Shown here: positions 20,901 to 31,645 of the stretch, in pieces
Numbering within the stretch: the stretch's first letter is position 1
How the letters are laid out: every line of letters begins with the position of its first letter
Assembly (NCBI RefSeq): GCF_052857255.1
Contig: NC_135502.1
Coordinates: 155,048,599-155,112,598, forward strand
From: Amblyomma americanum
Lineage: Eukaryota > Arthropoda > Arachnida > Ixodida > Ixodidae
Direction of reading: 5' to 3'
DNA length: 64,000 nucleotides
The notes under the pieces: model-generated
The model's input: only the letters and a program-made list of their open reading frames with translations
Told to the model about the DNA's origin: nothing
The model's database searches: none
Made by a program: the position numbers and the translations under genes

Positions 20901-21151
20901 GCAAATTATGTGTTTTTTGTGCTTTTGTGCTTTTTGTTTGTTTTTTGTTTGCCAATTATGGTGCGTACATCCTCTCCTAAGTGATTCGCCACATAGGTTT
21001 TTTTTGTCTTTTAGGGGTTTTTTTGTGAGCCTGATACGCATGCGTCGTTTGGTGACCCAGGACGTTTCTCGATTAAACTTCAATTGTCAGTCCAGCGTTG
21101 TCCTGTCTTCTTCTCCTGGTGTCCCGTTCTTTCGCTGGTGAAGCTATGTCT
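20901..21151 (+). repeat. Right inverted arm of the Penelope-like element
   Basis: Begins GCAAATTATGTGTTTTTTGTGC and ends GGTGAAGCTATGTCT; pairs with 19951-20203. Confidence 0.85.
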
Positions 21152-22609
21152 GGATAGAAAGTTCACGCTTTCAGGGTATTTCTAGAAAAAACTGCTATTA
21201 TTTCCTGCTCAGGATGAGGGAACAGCATAGATGGTGCACATCCTCATTGTCACTGTAGGAATTATGGCGGCTCGCTGCTTTTTGGCGACATTTCATTTAT
21301 CTTCAGGAAGAGCAGGCATTAATGGGCGGAAATAGGTGCATACTAAATTAAACATTGCAATGTGCAATGATTTGTTGTTGCTGTGCTTTTGTTATTAATG
21401 AAGCAGTGAGCGTTTTTGATGGCTGTGTAGCAAAGATGTGACTGCTACAGTGCACTGCGTTCAGAGATTTGTTTGCCCATGCGTTTGGATTTCTCAGTAT
21501 CTCGTTTCCTTATTAAACGGCTGAATAAATTGGGCTTTCATCTTGTGGACTTTCATCATGTTGGCAATGTATTTTCAACTGGTGTTCAGTTTCAGTTTGG
21601 AAGATTTGTCTAACCGTTGTCTGCGTCTAAATATTTTCTAATTGTTGATCTCATTACACTGCATTTCTGCTGAAACCAAATGTATCAGTAACATTTTATC
21701 AAACGTTACCCTGTCATGTGGCTAGCAACGTGGCGAAAACATTTTTATGAAGTCAACGTTCTTCTTTAAACATTATAGCCAACTAAGCCTTATGTTATTC
21801 AATGTTGTCTACAATTTGTACCATTCACTGAACGTTGAAGCAACATTGTACGCTACATGGGTCTAATCAGAATATCATCCCCCCTCGGATATATAACATT
21901 GCGCATGGGGTTAATCTCAATAGACATGGTCACGGCCATTCGACATGCTAATTTGCAGGCATTGTTTGCTAACAGTAAACCAGACGGATCAGAAATAGGA
22001 CGTCATGTGACGCCTTTAGTCAGCGGGCCAAGGGTTTGTCGTGTAAACGTTCCGAAACATCATAAGTATCTTCTGCTTTTGCTACCTTTTAGCAAGTTAT
22101 TAGTTCGTTTGGTGGCACCCAACGCTGATGGGGTCATCCGTCGTGTCGTGTTAAGTTTTTAACCCTAAAATAGAATGTTTAGGTTTTTTCCCTCCAACGA
22201 CTACGGAGGAACACGGATGTTTCATTCAGCACAGGACTGAAGTGCGGTCATTGCCTACGTTTCATCCATAGCAGAAATGGTTCCATTTTCAAAAAAGAGA
22301 AAATCTACGATTTATGTGCGAAATTTCTTGCAGTGTAGGCAACACATGCCGCGTCGCAAAGCTCGCAAGCACAAGATAGAGCTTCTGTTTTATTTGCTGT
22401 TTGGTTCTTGAACTCGCCAAAGAACTTGCAAAAAATTCATCGTCGTTATGAAACTTGTGTACGCTCATTAAATAATAACAAAAACTGGTGCGTTATACAG
22501 CCATTTCTGTTTCGCTAGTAGCGTCCAAAAACGCACCTGAAGATGTATCACAGTGTGCTAGACTTTACGATGGAAAAGACAGCCGCTGGTAGCAGCGCTT
22601 CATCAACGT
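21152..22609. other. Intergenic; no gene recognised
   Basis: About 1.45 kb, mostly AT-rich. The longest open frame (21857-22162, plus) has no recognisable motif. It ends with AACGT, the 5' copy of the target duplication of element A. Confidence 0.5.
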
Positions 22610-23349
22610 TGTAGTGTTCGGCGCGCTGTCGCATCTTTTTGTACATGTGTTGCGAATATTCCACGAGAGGGCAGTGACCTAGGCTGCGCGTCCGGTTTTG
22701 TTTTATTTTGTTTTGCTTTGGTGCACGCCGTCAGAAGCGGACTCATGCCTTTTGGTTAGTCTCCCTATTCGTCCTTGCGGTTTCATTCGCTGCTCCGGAC
22801 GGCGGGGCTATCTGCCGGCCTCGACCTTGGACCCCTGTCCCCTTGGCGAAGGATTGCGAGACCACCTAGGGAGGACCTCCGGGGGTAAGAGAAAACGCTG
22901 ACATCAGTTCTGAGCTTTCCTATTCGTCAAAACTGATGAGCCGCAGTTAGCAGTTAATTTTTACGTGTGGAAAGGGGCGCGGGCATCTTCGGGGTGTACC
23001 TGCGAAGGGAGCCGCGCCCGATTGCTTTTTTCTCTAACTACTGCTAGCTGACAGGCGCTCGGTCTGGCCGAGTGCAGGGGGAGTGACCATTGAGTACTGG
23101 TGCAAGGCGCGCCAGTTTGACTGTTGGGACGCGGTGTCCCTCGCCTCTGTGCAGGTGGTCGGCTAGGCCGGCCGCGGATAGTTGTGGCCGTATACTGACT
23201 TTTGTTTGTACTCATCTGTAAATAGCCTGTATAAAAGTTGGTTTCTCACTAAATCGCTTCGCCGGCAAGTCATATCATCGAGAAGCCTGCAAGCGGTGCA
23301 TCCAGTTTCTGGAAATCACCGGACCAACACCACCGGCAAACCTTTTACT
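22610..23349 (+). repeat. Element A 5' LTR
   Basis: Begins TGTAGTGTTCGG and ends CCTTTTACT. A TATAAAAG box lies at 23230-23237. It closely matches 25738-26479, with scattered differences. Confidence 0.9.
23230..23237 (+). promoter_or_regulatory. TATA box in element A 5' LTR
   Basis: TATAAAAG, also present at 26360-26367 in the 3' LTR, about 110 bp before the LTR end; the expected site of Pol II initiation. Confidence 0.6.
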
Positions 23350-24038
23350 GGCGCAGTCGACAGTACTGGTGCTCTGCAGCGGCCCCGAGGAACGGACGAA
23401 GACATCCACGGAGAGAACGACGAAGTTCGGCATCCAAGACGAGATACCGAAAAGACGACAGGCTACGGAGGTACGAACGTGCGAACCGCATCGGGCGTGA
23501 AACGCCGAAGACAAGGCCTTCAACAGACACAGAGTGGTATCCCTGAGCAACGGCGGCAGTTGGAACATTCAAGCGGACACGGCTTTCTGAGGAGCGGACA
23601 CGGGCGCTATGGGACACCAGCGGAGGGCGACACCTTGGTGAGAGGCCCCGCCGCTGCGGCTCATCATCGCGACAAGTGAGCGCCGTTGCGGAGGAAGTAA
23701 GCGAGCTCCTGGTGACGGGCTTCGGAGGCTGTTGGGAGCGAAGAGAGGCGACATCCTGGTGCGAAGCCTCTGGAACTGTAGGAGTCGAAGAGGGGAAGCC
23801 AGCTGAGGAATATCTTGGGCGAAAACTGGTGCAAATCTGCGGAGCAACGAGGAGGCAACAAGAGGCCTCCGAGGAAGAGTGTGCTGCAGCCGTGGGAAAG
23901 GACGAGGCGGCATCTGACTGAGAAGTTCGGAGAGGTCTCAGGAGCTATGGGCAGCGACGCGACGGCAGAGTGAGTCCCCCTTCCCATTTGCTTGCCTCCG
24001 TAGCGCTCGAGGCGCAGGGTTAGTGAGCAACGGGTGCG
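23350..24038 (+). other. Element A leader region
   Basis: A GC-rich leader after the primer-binding site, with a 165-codon open frame (23182-23679) that starts inside the LTR and is rich in Arg, Gly and Ser. It has internal similarity around GCGACA(C/T)C(C/T)TGGTG (two copies near 23628 and 23750). No domain was seen; it probably serves packaging or spacing rather than coding. Confidence 0.4.
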
Positions 24039-24515
24039 ATGGCCACATTCAGGTGTTCGAGTGGGCAATACGCCAGGCGCGCCTTATGGTCCAGGTTGGA
24101 CGATGTCAGCCTGGAATCCCTCGAGCGCGAACTAGCCAAACAAAAGTACAGGGAGATGAAAGAATCTATCCAGAAAGAGCGAAGTGCGCAGCAGGAGGTG
24201 GTACCGCTAGAGCGAGCTCAGAGCCGATCACCCCCTCCGGGTAGAGGAGACGGCAACGAATCGCTGAGCAGTGTAACACAGGATGTGGTTAGTTGCTGCA
24301 GCCTGAAGCCGGTAACGATCGAAAGCGCTTCGGGCGAAGCGCAAATCCCGGCAAACAATGTAGAGATTGCTGGCGCTGAGTTCCCGGATGCTGCTCAGTC
24401 AGCAATCCAGGTTCAAAAAGAGAACAGCAGTCTCTACCTGCTGGCTTGGAGATTAGCCCCGTGGAGAGGAAGGCCAATAAAACCCATTCGGTGGGCGACG
24501 CACGTGAGGGCATGA
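24039..24515 (+). CDS. Element A ORF1, hydrophilic protein, unknown
   Basis: 158 codons from an ATG. The first ~50 residues are charged and helix-prone (LERELAKQKYREMKESIQKE), like the N-terminal coiled coil of some LTR-element Gag proteins, followed by a Ser/Pro stretch. No capsid motif, zinc knuckle or protease site is visible. The next ORF begins inside its end in another frame, so the two may once have been one frame. The function is not known; a Gag-derived role is an inference from position. Confidence 0.4.
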   Translation: MATFRCSSGQYARRALWSRLDDVSLESLERELAKQKYREMKESIQKERSAQQEVVPLERAQSRSPPPGRGDGNESLSSVTQDVVSCCSLKPVTIESASGEAQIPANNVEIAGAEFPDAAQSAIQVQKENSSLYLLAWRLAPWRGRPIKPIRWATHVRA

Positions 24516-25135
24516 CGGACCTTTACGCTGAACCTCATGAGCATGAGGAAAAGGGCGACTGGCCAGGCGCAGGCGTCCAGTGTGAACTTTCTTTGCGCAT
24601 CGACATGGAAGCGGTGCGTCTGGGTTGTTTCACCAATGACGCGGATGAAACATCGAGCTCAGAGGTAGCGGCGTCGCTTGAGGCGCAGGTGTCGAAGCTG
24701 ACTAGAGCTGATTCTGAGACAGCGGACACGGGTACAAGCAATGCTACAGTGGAGACATTGCCATACGGCAGATCAGCTGGTGTGGACAGTGTCTGCGTCC
24801 TTTACCGTCAACAAAGTACGGAAACACGTCAAAAGTTTGCGACGCACGCCAAATCACGGCACGATCTTGGCGTGCCTTTGCCTATGCAGCCCGAGGGACT
24901 GGCGTCGAGCGTAAAGACGCTACAGCAGTTGAGCACGCAACGCATGAAGGCCTCAGAAAACATGGCTCTGTCCATAGTGAAGGCGCGCAGCCTGAGTGCG
25001 CTGACCGCCAACGAGGGTCGTAAGGTGGATAGACAGCAGCGCAAACGGAATGTCACTGCGCTGACCGCCTGTGCCGCACCGATATTCGGTCGTAGACGGC
25101 GGGTGCGAGTGTTCGACCCGGGAGGACGCCGCTGA
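24446..25135 (+). CDS. Element A ORF2, acidic/Ser-Thr protein with basic tail, unknown
   Basis: 229 codons, open without interruption. The N-terminal two thirds are rich in Asp, Glu, Ser and Thr (EHEEKGDWPG, NDADETSSSEVAAS). The C-terminal ~40 residues are basic (NEGRKVDRQQRKRNV, FGRRRRVRVFDPGGRR). I do not recognise a family. Where pol would sit, the element carries this ORF. The charge layout resembles the 431-codon ORF of element B, but no residue-level similarity was seen. Nucleic-acid binding by the tail is a guess from composition. Confidence 0.45.
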   Translation: MEISPVERKANKTHSVGDAREGMTDLYAEPHEHEEKGDWPGAGVQCELSLRIDMEAVRLGCFTNDADETSSSEVAASLEAQVSKLTRADSETADTGTSNATVETLPYGRSAGVDSVCVLYRQQSTETRQKFATHAKSRHDLGVPLPMQPEGLASSVKTLQQLSTQRMKASENMALSIVKARSLSALTANEGRKVDRQQRKRNVTALTACAAPIFGRRRRVRVFDPGGRR

Positions 25136-25737
25136 ATCGTAGGCTGCGTTGGCCATGCCCACTCCACCTTTAACAGGCCTCGTCACGTCCCAACAAGGAT
25201 CTGTGCGCAGGTATGCAACACGGCTAGCCTTGGTAGCACGTCTCGAGATGAAACATACGGCTCGAGTAAGCGCGGATGCAGTAGGTGTGTGGGGGGATCC
25301 AGAGTTGGCAGGAATCAGTGTTCAGGGACTGCAGACATGGACATGACCGAATGTTCTTGTGCGGCAGTTATGCTGATTTTACCTTTTGTGCTTCAGTGAT
25401 TACGGACAGTGTGATATAAACTGCTCGGAACTGTCTTTGTTTGCATATTAAAGGTGTTTGAGCGCCCCGAGAATAATGTGCTGTCTTAGCTACAAGATTG
25501 AGAGTATTTCTCATAGGCACTGTCGTTAGCATTGTCATTAGCATTGTCATCAGCATTGTCATTAGCATTGTCCTCGGGATGGGTGTGAGTGTGTGACGAA
25601 GGGTCGCGGCATGCGGGCTCGCAAGCTCCTGTTGCTTGCTCGTGCAGAGGTTGTGAACCGCCACTTGCCGAACCCTTTTCGTTGTTTGTTGCCTCGGCTT
25701 TTTTCTGAATAGATTAGCCGAGTCTTGGGGGGGAAGG
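25136..25737 (+). other. Element A 3' interior and purine tract
   Basis: Non-coding interior with a small open frame (25149-25346) and the 12-bp minisatellite listed separately, ending in a G-rich polypurine tract next to the 3' LTR. Confidence 0.5.
25519..25573 (+). repeat. 12-bp minisatellite in element A
   Basis: About 4.5 copies of ATTGTCATTAGC with single-base variants. The minus-strand MLMTM-type frame is a by-product of the repeat. Confidence 0.8.
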
Positions 25738-26479
25738 TGTAGAGTTCGGGGCGCTATCGCATCTTTTTGTACATCTGTTGCGAATATTCCGCGAGAGGGC
25801 AGTGACTTAGGCTGCGCGTCCGGTTTTCTTTTTTTTTTGTTTTGCTTTGGTGCACGCCGTTAGTAGGGGACTCATGCCTTTTTGGTTAGTCTCCCCATTC
25901 GTCCTTGCCGTTTCCTTCGCCGCTCCGGACGGCGGGGCTATCTGCCGGCCTCGACCTTGGACCCCTGTCCCCTTGGCGAAGGATTGTGAGACCACCTAGG
26001 GAGGACCTCCGGGGGTAAGAGAAAACGCTGACATCAGTTCTGAGCTTTCCTATTCGTCAAAACTGATGAGCCGCAGTTAGCAGTTTATTTTTACGTGTGG
26101 AAAGGGGCGCGGGCATCTTCGGGGTGTACCTGCGAAGGGAGCCGCGCCCGATTGCTTTTTTCTCTAACTACTGCTAGCTGACAGGCGCTCGGTCTGGCCG
26201 AGTGCAGAGGGAGTGACCGTTGAGAGCTGGTGGAAGGCGCGCCACTTTGACTTTTGGAACGCGGTGTCCCTCGCCTCTGTGCAGGCGGTCGGCTAGGCCG
26301 GCCGCGGATAGTTGTGGCCGTATACTGACTTTTGTTTCTACTCATCTGTAAATAGCCTGTATAAAAGTTCGTTTCTCACTAAATCGCTTCGCCTGCAAGT
26401 CTTATCATCGAGAAGCCTTCAAGCGGTGCATCCAGTTTCTAGAAATCACCGGCCCAACACCACCGGCATACCTTTTACT
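25738..26479 (+). repeat. Element A 3' LTR
   Basis: Begins TGTAGAGTTCGG and ends CCTTTTACT, with TATAAAAG at 26360-26367; followed by AACGT. Confidence 0.9.
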
Positions 26480-26484
26480 AACGT

Positions 26485-27560
26485 ACACAGAATTAAATCT
26501 AAGTTAAAGCATAACTTTGCGCTACCTTCTACCAGAGCAGATGTGGCCTTTCAAAGCATTCCTTTTGGCGCCACCGTTTGGCAAAAAGTGTGCGGTTTTG
26601 CCGGCACTGCGTCGCCTTTTCTAATGCCTGGCTCAATCTCAACGTTCTTTCCGAGGACAGGAGCCACGGGGGCTCCGAGGCGCGCTTTAACTTCCACGCT
26701 TATTGGATGTTCGGGTCTTTCATGTAAAAAAAAATGAATTTACAGCGCATTTTCGTTCGTATTATCTTAGTTCATCCCCCATGGTTGTGCTTTGTAGCTC
26801 AGACGCCCAGCAATTGTTCTAAAGCTTTTTTTTATAGTAGCTCCACCCTCAATCATAATAAGCGAGCGTTCTTTGTAACTGCGGATGTTATAAGTGGGCT
26901 CGACAGTAACATTATGAGGAAAGGCTGGCGGCGGTGCAATTCATTCACCATAGAGGCACGCACAAATGCCAGAAAGATAAGGTTTAGTATTTATCTTGGC
27001 GATTATTAATTATAAAACGTTGAATCAGTCTCAACAGTATGACTGTTCATCTCCAAGAAATGCCGTTAAAGTTTGGATGCCAGCTTCACACCTAACATAT
27101 TTTGACTGTCTGCTGGAAGCTACCGGTGGGGCTTCCCAGACCGAGGCTGCTCTTTTCTCGCAACCGCCACCTGCTACAACGGACACGGCCCGAGGTTGCC
27201 GCCTCCCATGACTGGCAGGTGGTGATCACAACACAAAGTCACCTGACCTAATTGGCAGCTGGATCATTCCTTTCAGAGTTCTCGCTCACGCTACTCAAAA
27301 CGACGACGAAACTAGCGTTTGCGCTGAAGGGCAAATTTGACACTCTCGCGCTAAAATCTCGATTGTCTCTGCAGGGCTCTACGCTCTCGAATGGCATCTT
27401 TACTGAGTGCCATTTAAAGCTTCTGTGCAGCAGCGAACTTCTGTAGTCAAGTAAAATAACTTTTAGTTCAACAAACATAGAAGCGCCTGTGTAGCCGGGG
27501 TATAACTAATGTGCAAATAAAACATGTCCAGTAAACTGACAACGGTAAAAGGCATCTTAC
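26485..27560. other. Intergenic; no gene recognised
   Basis: About 1.1 kb. Short frames only (longest 91 codons at 26734-27009, plus), none with a known motif. Confidence 0.45.
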
Positions 27561-27706
27561 CTGCCCTGTTGTGTCATCGCCACGCACCTCAACAGCGTGA
27601 AAACCGAGGGATCTGATGTTTGATTTCAGGTGTACTGCAGGACTTCCATCGGTAATCGCAACGTCTATAGTCGGTGACGAAAAAGCTATCCTCACAAACG
27701 AATATC
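27561..27706 (-). CDS. Candidate host exon, unknown protein
   Basis: On the minus strand an open segment lies between an acceptor-like CTGCCGCAG and a strong donor CAG|GTAAGATG. It encodes about 48 residues with a balanced, globular-looking composition, including FVRIAFSSPTIDVAITDGSP and GFHAVEVRGDDTTGQ. It shares no wording with the mobile elements nearby. No neighbouring exon was found, and I cannot name the family. The acceptor has a poor pyrimidine tract, so the 5' boundary is weak. LINE-2 begins about 100 bp away on the other side. Confidence 0.35.
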
Positions 27707-27808
27707 CTGCGGCAGTGCATAAGCGAATTGCGCTTCTATGCAAAAATATATAGTTTTTAGGTATTTAATTTAATCGTTGCGCACTTTTTATTTTGCAACA
27801 ACTCGAAA

Positions 27809-27827
27809 TAATTTATTTATTTATTTA
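27809..27827 (-). repeat. LINE-2 3' tail, (AAAT)n
   Basis: About five copies of ATTT on the plus strand mark the 3' end of the minus-strand LINE. Short tandem tails are typical of CR1/L2-type LINEs. Confidence 0.7.
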
Positions 27828-27945
27828 ACAATACTGTCAACACTCGTGTGAGGGTCCTTTCAGAGAGGATATAAAAACTTCACAAAAACAGAATTATTCA
27901 CAATCACTGAATACAGCAGCATGAAGCATTACACTCAGTAAAGCA

Positions 27946-30720
27946 TCAAATGCCACTTTCAAGCAAATGGTTAACCTGAGATTGTTCGAATTTATGCAGA
28001 TAACTCTGTTCCACATCACACATTGGCAAGTCATTCCACATTTCAATTATATGTTGGAAGAATGAATGTCTGAAAATTTCACTACGGGCGTAGCACGGCT
28101 GAATTATCCGACTATGATTTTTTCTAAAACTTCGTTTGCCTGGTGCTTGTATGTATGCTTCCATATGGATACTTATCTCACCTTCGAGCATCTGCAATAT
28201 TAACTTCAGCCGATTTTTTTGTCTACGCATTTCTAATAAATCCAGGTTACAGGAAGAGAGCATATTGGCAACTGAGTCTGTCCTTCGATGTCGGCAGCAA
28301 ATAAAGCGTACTGCGTACCTCAGAACTCTTTCTAATTGTTTCTTGAATGAATTCTGGTTAGGGCTCGATACTGCTCACGCGTACTCAAGGATTGACCTCA
28401 CAAAAGCTTTATATGAATTTAGACTAACATCCCTTGTGGCATGCTCTAATTTTTTCTCAAAAACATAACCTCTGGTATGCTTTAGAGCATACCTCTTCTA
28501 TATGTGTGCCCAAACTTAACTTTTGTGTTATTGTCTTTCCTAGATACATAAACTGAGTTACGTTTACCAAACACTTGTCACCAGCGATGTATGGGAAAAA
28601 AGAATAGGTTTCTTCTTTGCGTGGTGCGTGTATGTTTATTTCGAATAATTTATTGCCATGTCGCATTTTTGTGCACCAACCGCTTAATGCCTTTAAATAG
28701 TTATTAATTCTTAGCTGGCCGTCCGTGTCTCTATCTGTAGAACAAATTAAACAGTTATCTGCGAATAGCTTTAGTCGTACATTTGGTTTCATGGCAGCAG
28801 AAATAACTTTAATATACACCAAAATTAACAACGGTCCCTGAACAGAACCCTGCGGAACACCTGAAAGCACTGCTAGTGAGACGTACACATTATAAACCAT
28901 TTTGACCACCTGATGACGATCAGTTAAGCACGCATTGTTCTATTTTACAATATTCATTATTTCGGGTTCTTTCCCGTTTAAAAACTAATTGATTGTGTGG
29001 CACGTTAACAATTGCTTTCGCAAAATCTACAGGGATTATGTCAATCTGCTGCTTCGCATCAATCATCATTGTGAAATCATGAATTTTCTCTACGAGATGT
29101 GTAGTGGTGGAAAGGCCTGCTCTGAATCCGTGTTGGTGAGCGTAAAGTGTACAACTTGTTTCTAGGTGATGAATGATGTGCTTCGCTATATTATATTCCA
29201 TACGTTTACAAGAAATCGATGTAAGAGATATTGAGTGGTAGTTATTTTCAAGTGTTCGGTTAGCCCCTTTAAACACCGGAATTACTAGTGCATTACGCCA
29301 ATCTTATGGTACAGCACGGGTGTGCAAAGATTTTTGGAAAATAAGTTTAAGTTATCGCGATGCCCACTCGGCATATCTCCGCAGAAACTGGGTTGGTATG
29401 TTATCTGGTCCATTGGCATTTTAGCACCCAAATAGAGGAGCTGCTGAAATACGCCCTCCCTTGAAATAATGACATCATTCATTTGACTAGGCAACAAGCG
29501 TTCTGAAGTAAGGCCTATGTTATCTTTGGTTGAGGTGAATACAGAGTGGAAAAAATTATCTACTATATGCTCCTTTATTATAAGTACCTGATTTTCATGC
29601 TTAATCTCCTCTATTCTTTCCTTCCTGTCACTAAAGTATCGCCAGTACTTTTGCGGTGACGATTTGAGGAAGCGGCTAATTGTCTCATCAAAGAACTTTT
29701 TTTCAGCTTTTTTCAGTGCTTGCTTCAGCTCAGCAAGAAGTCGCAAAACTTGAATACATTTATTTTTCTTTTTACGTAGCCTTTTTATTTTACGTTTCAT
29801 ATGAATGATGTCCCTGGTGATCCAGGGGCTTCGGTGCTTCGTCTTTTTAACACGAGTTCGAATATACCCTTCAATGCAGTGTTATACAATTTTGTTAAAT
29901 TGCTGCCATAACTCTCCTGCTGCTTTAAAATCATAGTCAATTTCAAAATTATCAAAGGCTGTTTCCAGGTAGTCAAGAATGAAGGTGTCGTCCACATGCT
30001 CATAATCCTTAACGCGCACAGGAATATAAGGCCTCGAGAACTCACTGATTCTAAGTGGTATGGCAACAACTAAACATTTTGTGGTCAAAGACATCATCTT
30101 CAACGTTAACAGTCTCTTCTTCTGTATTATTTGAGAGGAACACCAAGTCCAACAATTAGCGCGAATTGGGCGTTATTCTTGTATCCTCTTGCACAACGTG
30201 TTTTAGGTTATACGCGAAGATAATTTCTCCTAGTTTCTCTCCGTTAGACAAATCAGTACCGACAGAACATAGGCATTGCCAATTTATGTGTGGTAGGTTA
30301 AAATCGCCAGTCAATATCAGTCTCGTGTTTGTTTTCACATCCGCACTTTAAAAAGTGTTTAGTTCATCAAAGAACTCAGGTGAAGCAGAGGGTGGGCGGT
30401 ACACAGTTTCAATAATGTAAGTACAGTTATAAAACTTTAACTTGTAGCAAACTGTTTCAGCAACATTGAAATCCATCAACAGAGCAGATAAAAGGTTTTT
30501 TTTACTATGATATAAACGCCCCTACCACGTGTGTCTCTGTCTTTTGTAAACATTATATAGTCTGGAGGAACAATGCAGTCATCAGATTATCGTTATTAGA
30601 CCAGGTTTCTGTTATTGTTACAACGTGCTAACTTGTGAAAGGAGCAAGTATTCTAATTCTGTAGTCTTATTTACAATGCTTCTCGCATTCAGACTTCAAA
30701 GGCGTAGCTATTTCAGGGAT
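27946..30720 (-). pseudogene. LINE-2 ORF2: AP endonuclease and reverse transcriptase, broken
   Basis: Endonuclease: VVTITETWSN (near 30615), LILTGDFNLPHINWQ (30156-30338), AYNLKHVVQEDTR. The linker to RT carries basic stretches (KRKIKRLRKKKNKC near 29790) and KFFDETISRFLKSSPQKYWR. RT: TLENNYHSISLTSISCKRME (near 29240), QHGFRAGLSTTTHLVE, VDFAKAIVNVPH, VLSGVPQGSVQGPLLILVYI (28.85 kb) and LKLFADNCLIC (degenerate YADD, near 28760). C-terminal: FMYLGKTIT (28540) and the tail region to 27946 with HSFFQHIIEMWNDLP. Frameshifts and stops make it inactive. Confidence 0.85.
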
Positions 30721-30729
30721 GACGTGTCC

Positions 30730-31380
30730 AACGTCGACTCTTGATTAAGGAATCAAGGTCAGCTACGCTGCCTGGCTCATCTGACTGGTGCTGTCTGGAA
30801 TTATCAGCCTGATCTCCGCGGCCGGTAGACAGCAGACCGCGTTCGTTTCGCCTGTGATCCCAGATATAGGTTTCGTTGTTTACGCGAAGGTTATCATGGA
30901 CAAGGAAGCCTTTTTAGCCCTGTCTACGACTGCGCTGTCCCATAGTTGTCGGCATACTTCTACAGTTTCTTTGGCATAGTCAGTGCTAATACGCCAAGAA
31001 ATTCCTTTCAGATTTTGTTCCTTTTTCAGGACACTCGTTTTCTCTGGAACCGTAAAATTTAAGAACTGGTCTACATTTCTGTTCTTGGGCTTTACCAACG
31101 CGATGAATTCGCTCCAGTGTGTCAACCTGCACGCCCATAGGCTTTCGAGTTATATTCTCCGCAACAAGTTAATTCAGTTTTTATTCTCTTTCCGTTTCAG
31201 CGTCTGTCTCAGTTTCAGTGACGCCAAATACTAGTAAATTGTAACTTCGGCTTCGGTTCTCGTTATCGATAATTTTGCAGCCTGCTGCTAGACTATTTCT
31301 TCTAACTTACTAATCATGTTATTCATCGCATCAAATGCATCAAGAAGGCTCTTTAAGATGTCAGTGTTTGCGCTCACTGC
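30730..31380 (-). pseudogene. LINE-2 ORF1, C-terminal part
   Basis: The minus frame at 30880-31125 contains VDQFLNFTVPEKTSVLKKEQ, NLKGISWRISTDYAKETVEV and CRQLWDSA, which align with the ORF1p C-terminal domain seen in LINE-1 (LKGTEYSISEDFS, IRKKLW). It then reads VNNETYIWDHRRN before the stop near 30740. The upstream half is separated by a SINE. Confidence 0.7.
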
Positions 31381-31645
31381 AATAATAAAAATAATAATAA
31401 TAATAATAGGTTTTTGGGAAAAAGAAATGGCGTAGTATCTGTCTCGTATATCGTTGGACACCTGGACTGCACCTTAAGGGAAGGGATAAAGGAGAGAGTG
31501 AAAAGAGAAAGGAAGAAAGAGGTGGCGTAGAAGAGGGCTCCGGAATAATTTCGACCACCTGGGAATCTTTAACGTGCACTGACATCGCACAGCACACGGG
31601 CGCCTTAGCGTTTTGCTTCGATAAAAACGCAGCCGCCGCGGTTGG
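31381..31645 (-). mobile_element. tRNA-derived SINE, long variant, inside LINE-2 ORF1
   Basis: Plus-strand body: GAAATGGCGTAGTATCTGTC, a GAGAGAAAAGAGAAAGGAAG purine region, then GGCTCCGGAATAATTTCGAC and TTTAACGTGCACTGACATCG. It has a (TAA)n tail at 31381-31408. The GCAGCCGCCGCGG end is cut before the tRNA B box. This variant has a longer, purine-rich middle than the SINEs at 8, 37 and 57 kb. Confidence 0.75.

Larger units (their letters stand above)
19951..21151 (+). mobile_element. Penelope-like element remnant with inverted arms
   Basis: A GIY-YIG endonuclease module lies between two ~250-bp inverted arms (19951-20203 and 20901-21151). Penelope-like elements combine a telomerase-related RT with a C-terminal GIY-YIG nuclease and are often flanked by terminal repeats in odd orientations. 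Here the RT core is missing; only the C-terminal linker and the nuclease remain. Confidence 0.75.
22610..26479 (+). mobile_element. Element A: LTR retrotransposon without pol
   Basis: Two ~740-bp LTRs (22610-23349 and 25738-26479) flank a 2.39-kb interior and are bounded by a 5-bp duplication AACGT (22605-22609, 26480-26484). TGGCGCAGTCGAC at the 5' LTR edge is the likely primer-binding site, and a G-rich tract (25724-25737) precedes the 3' LTR. The interior has no protease, RT or integrase motif, only two hydrophilic ORFs. It must have depended on enzymes from another element. Confidence 0.85.

Noticed and set aside
25517..25664. Minus-strand MLMTM-rich frame
   Set aside because: It is produced by the 12-bp minisatellite.
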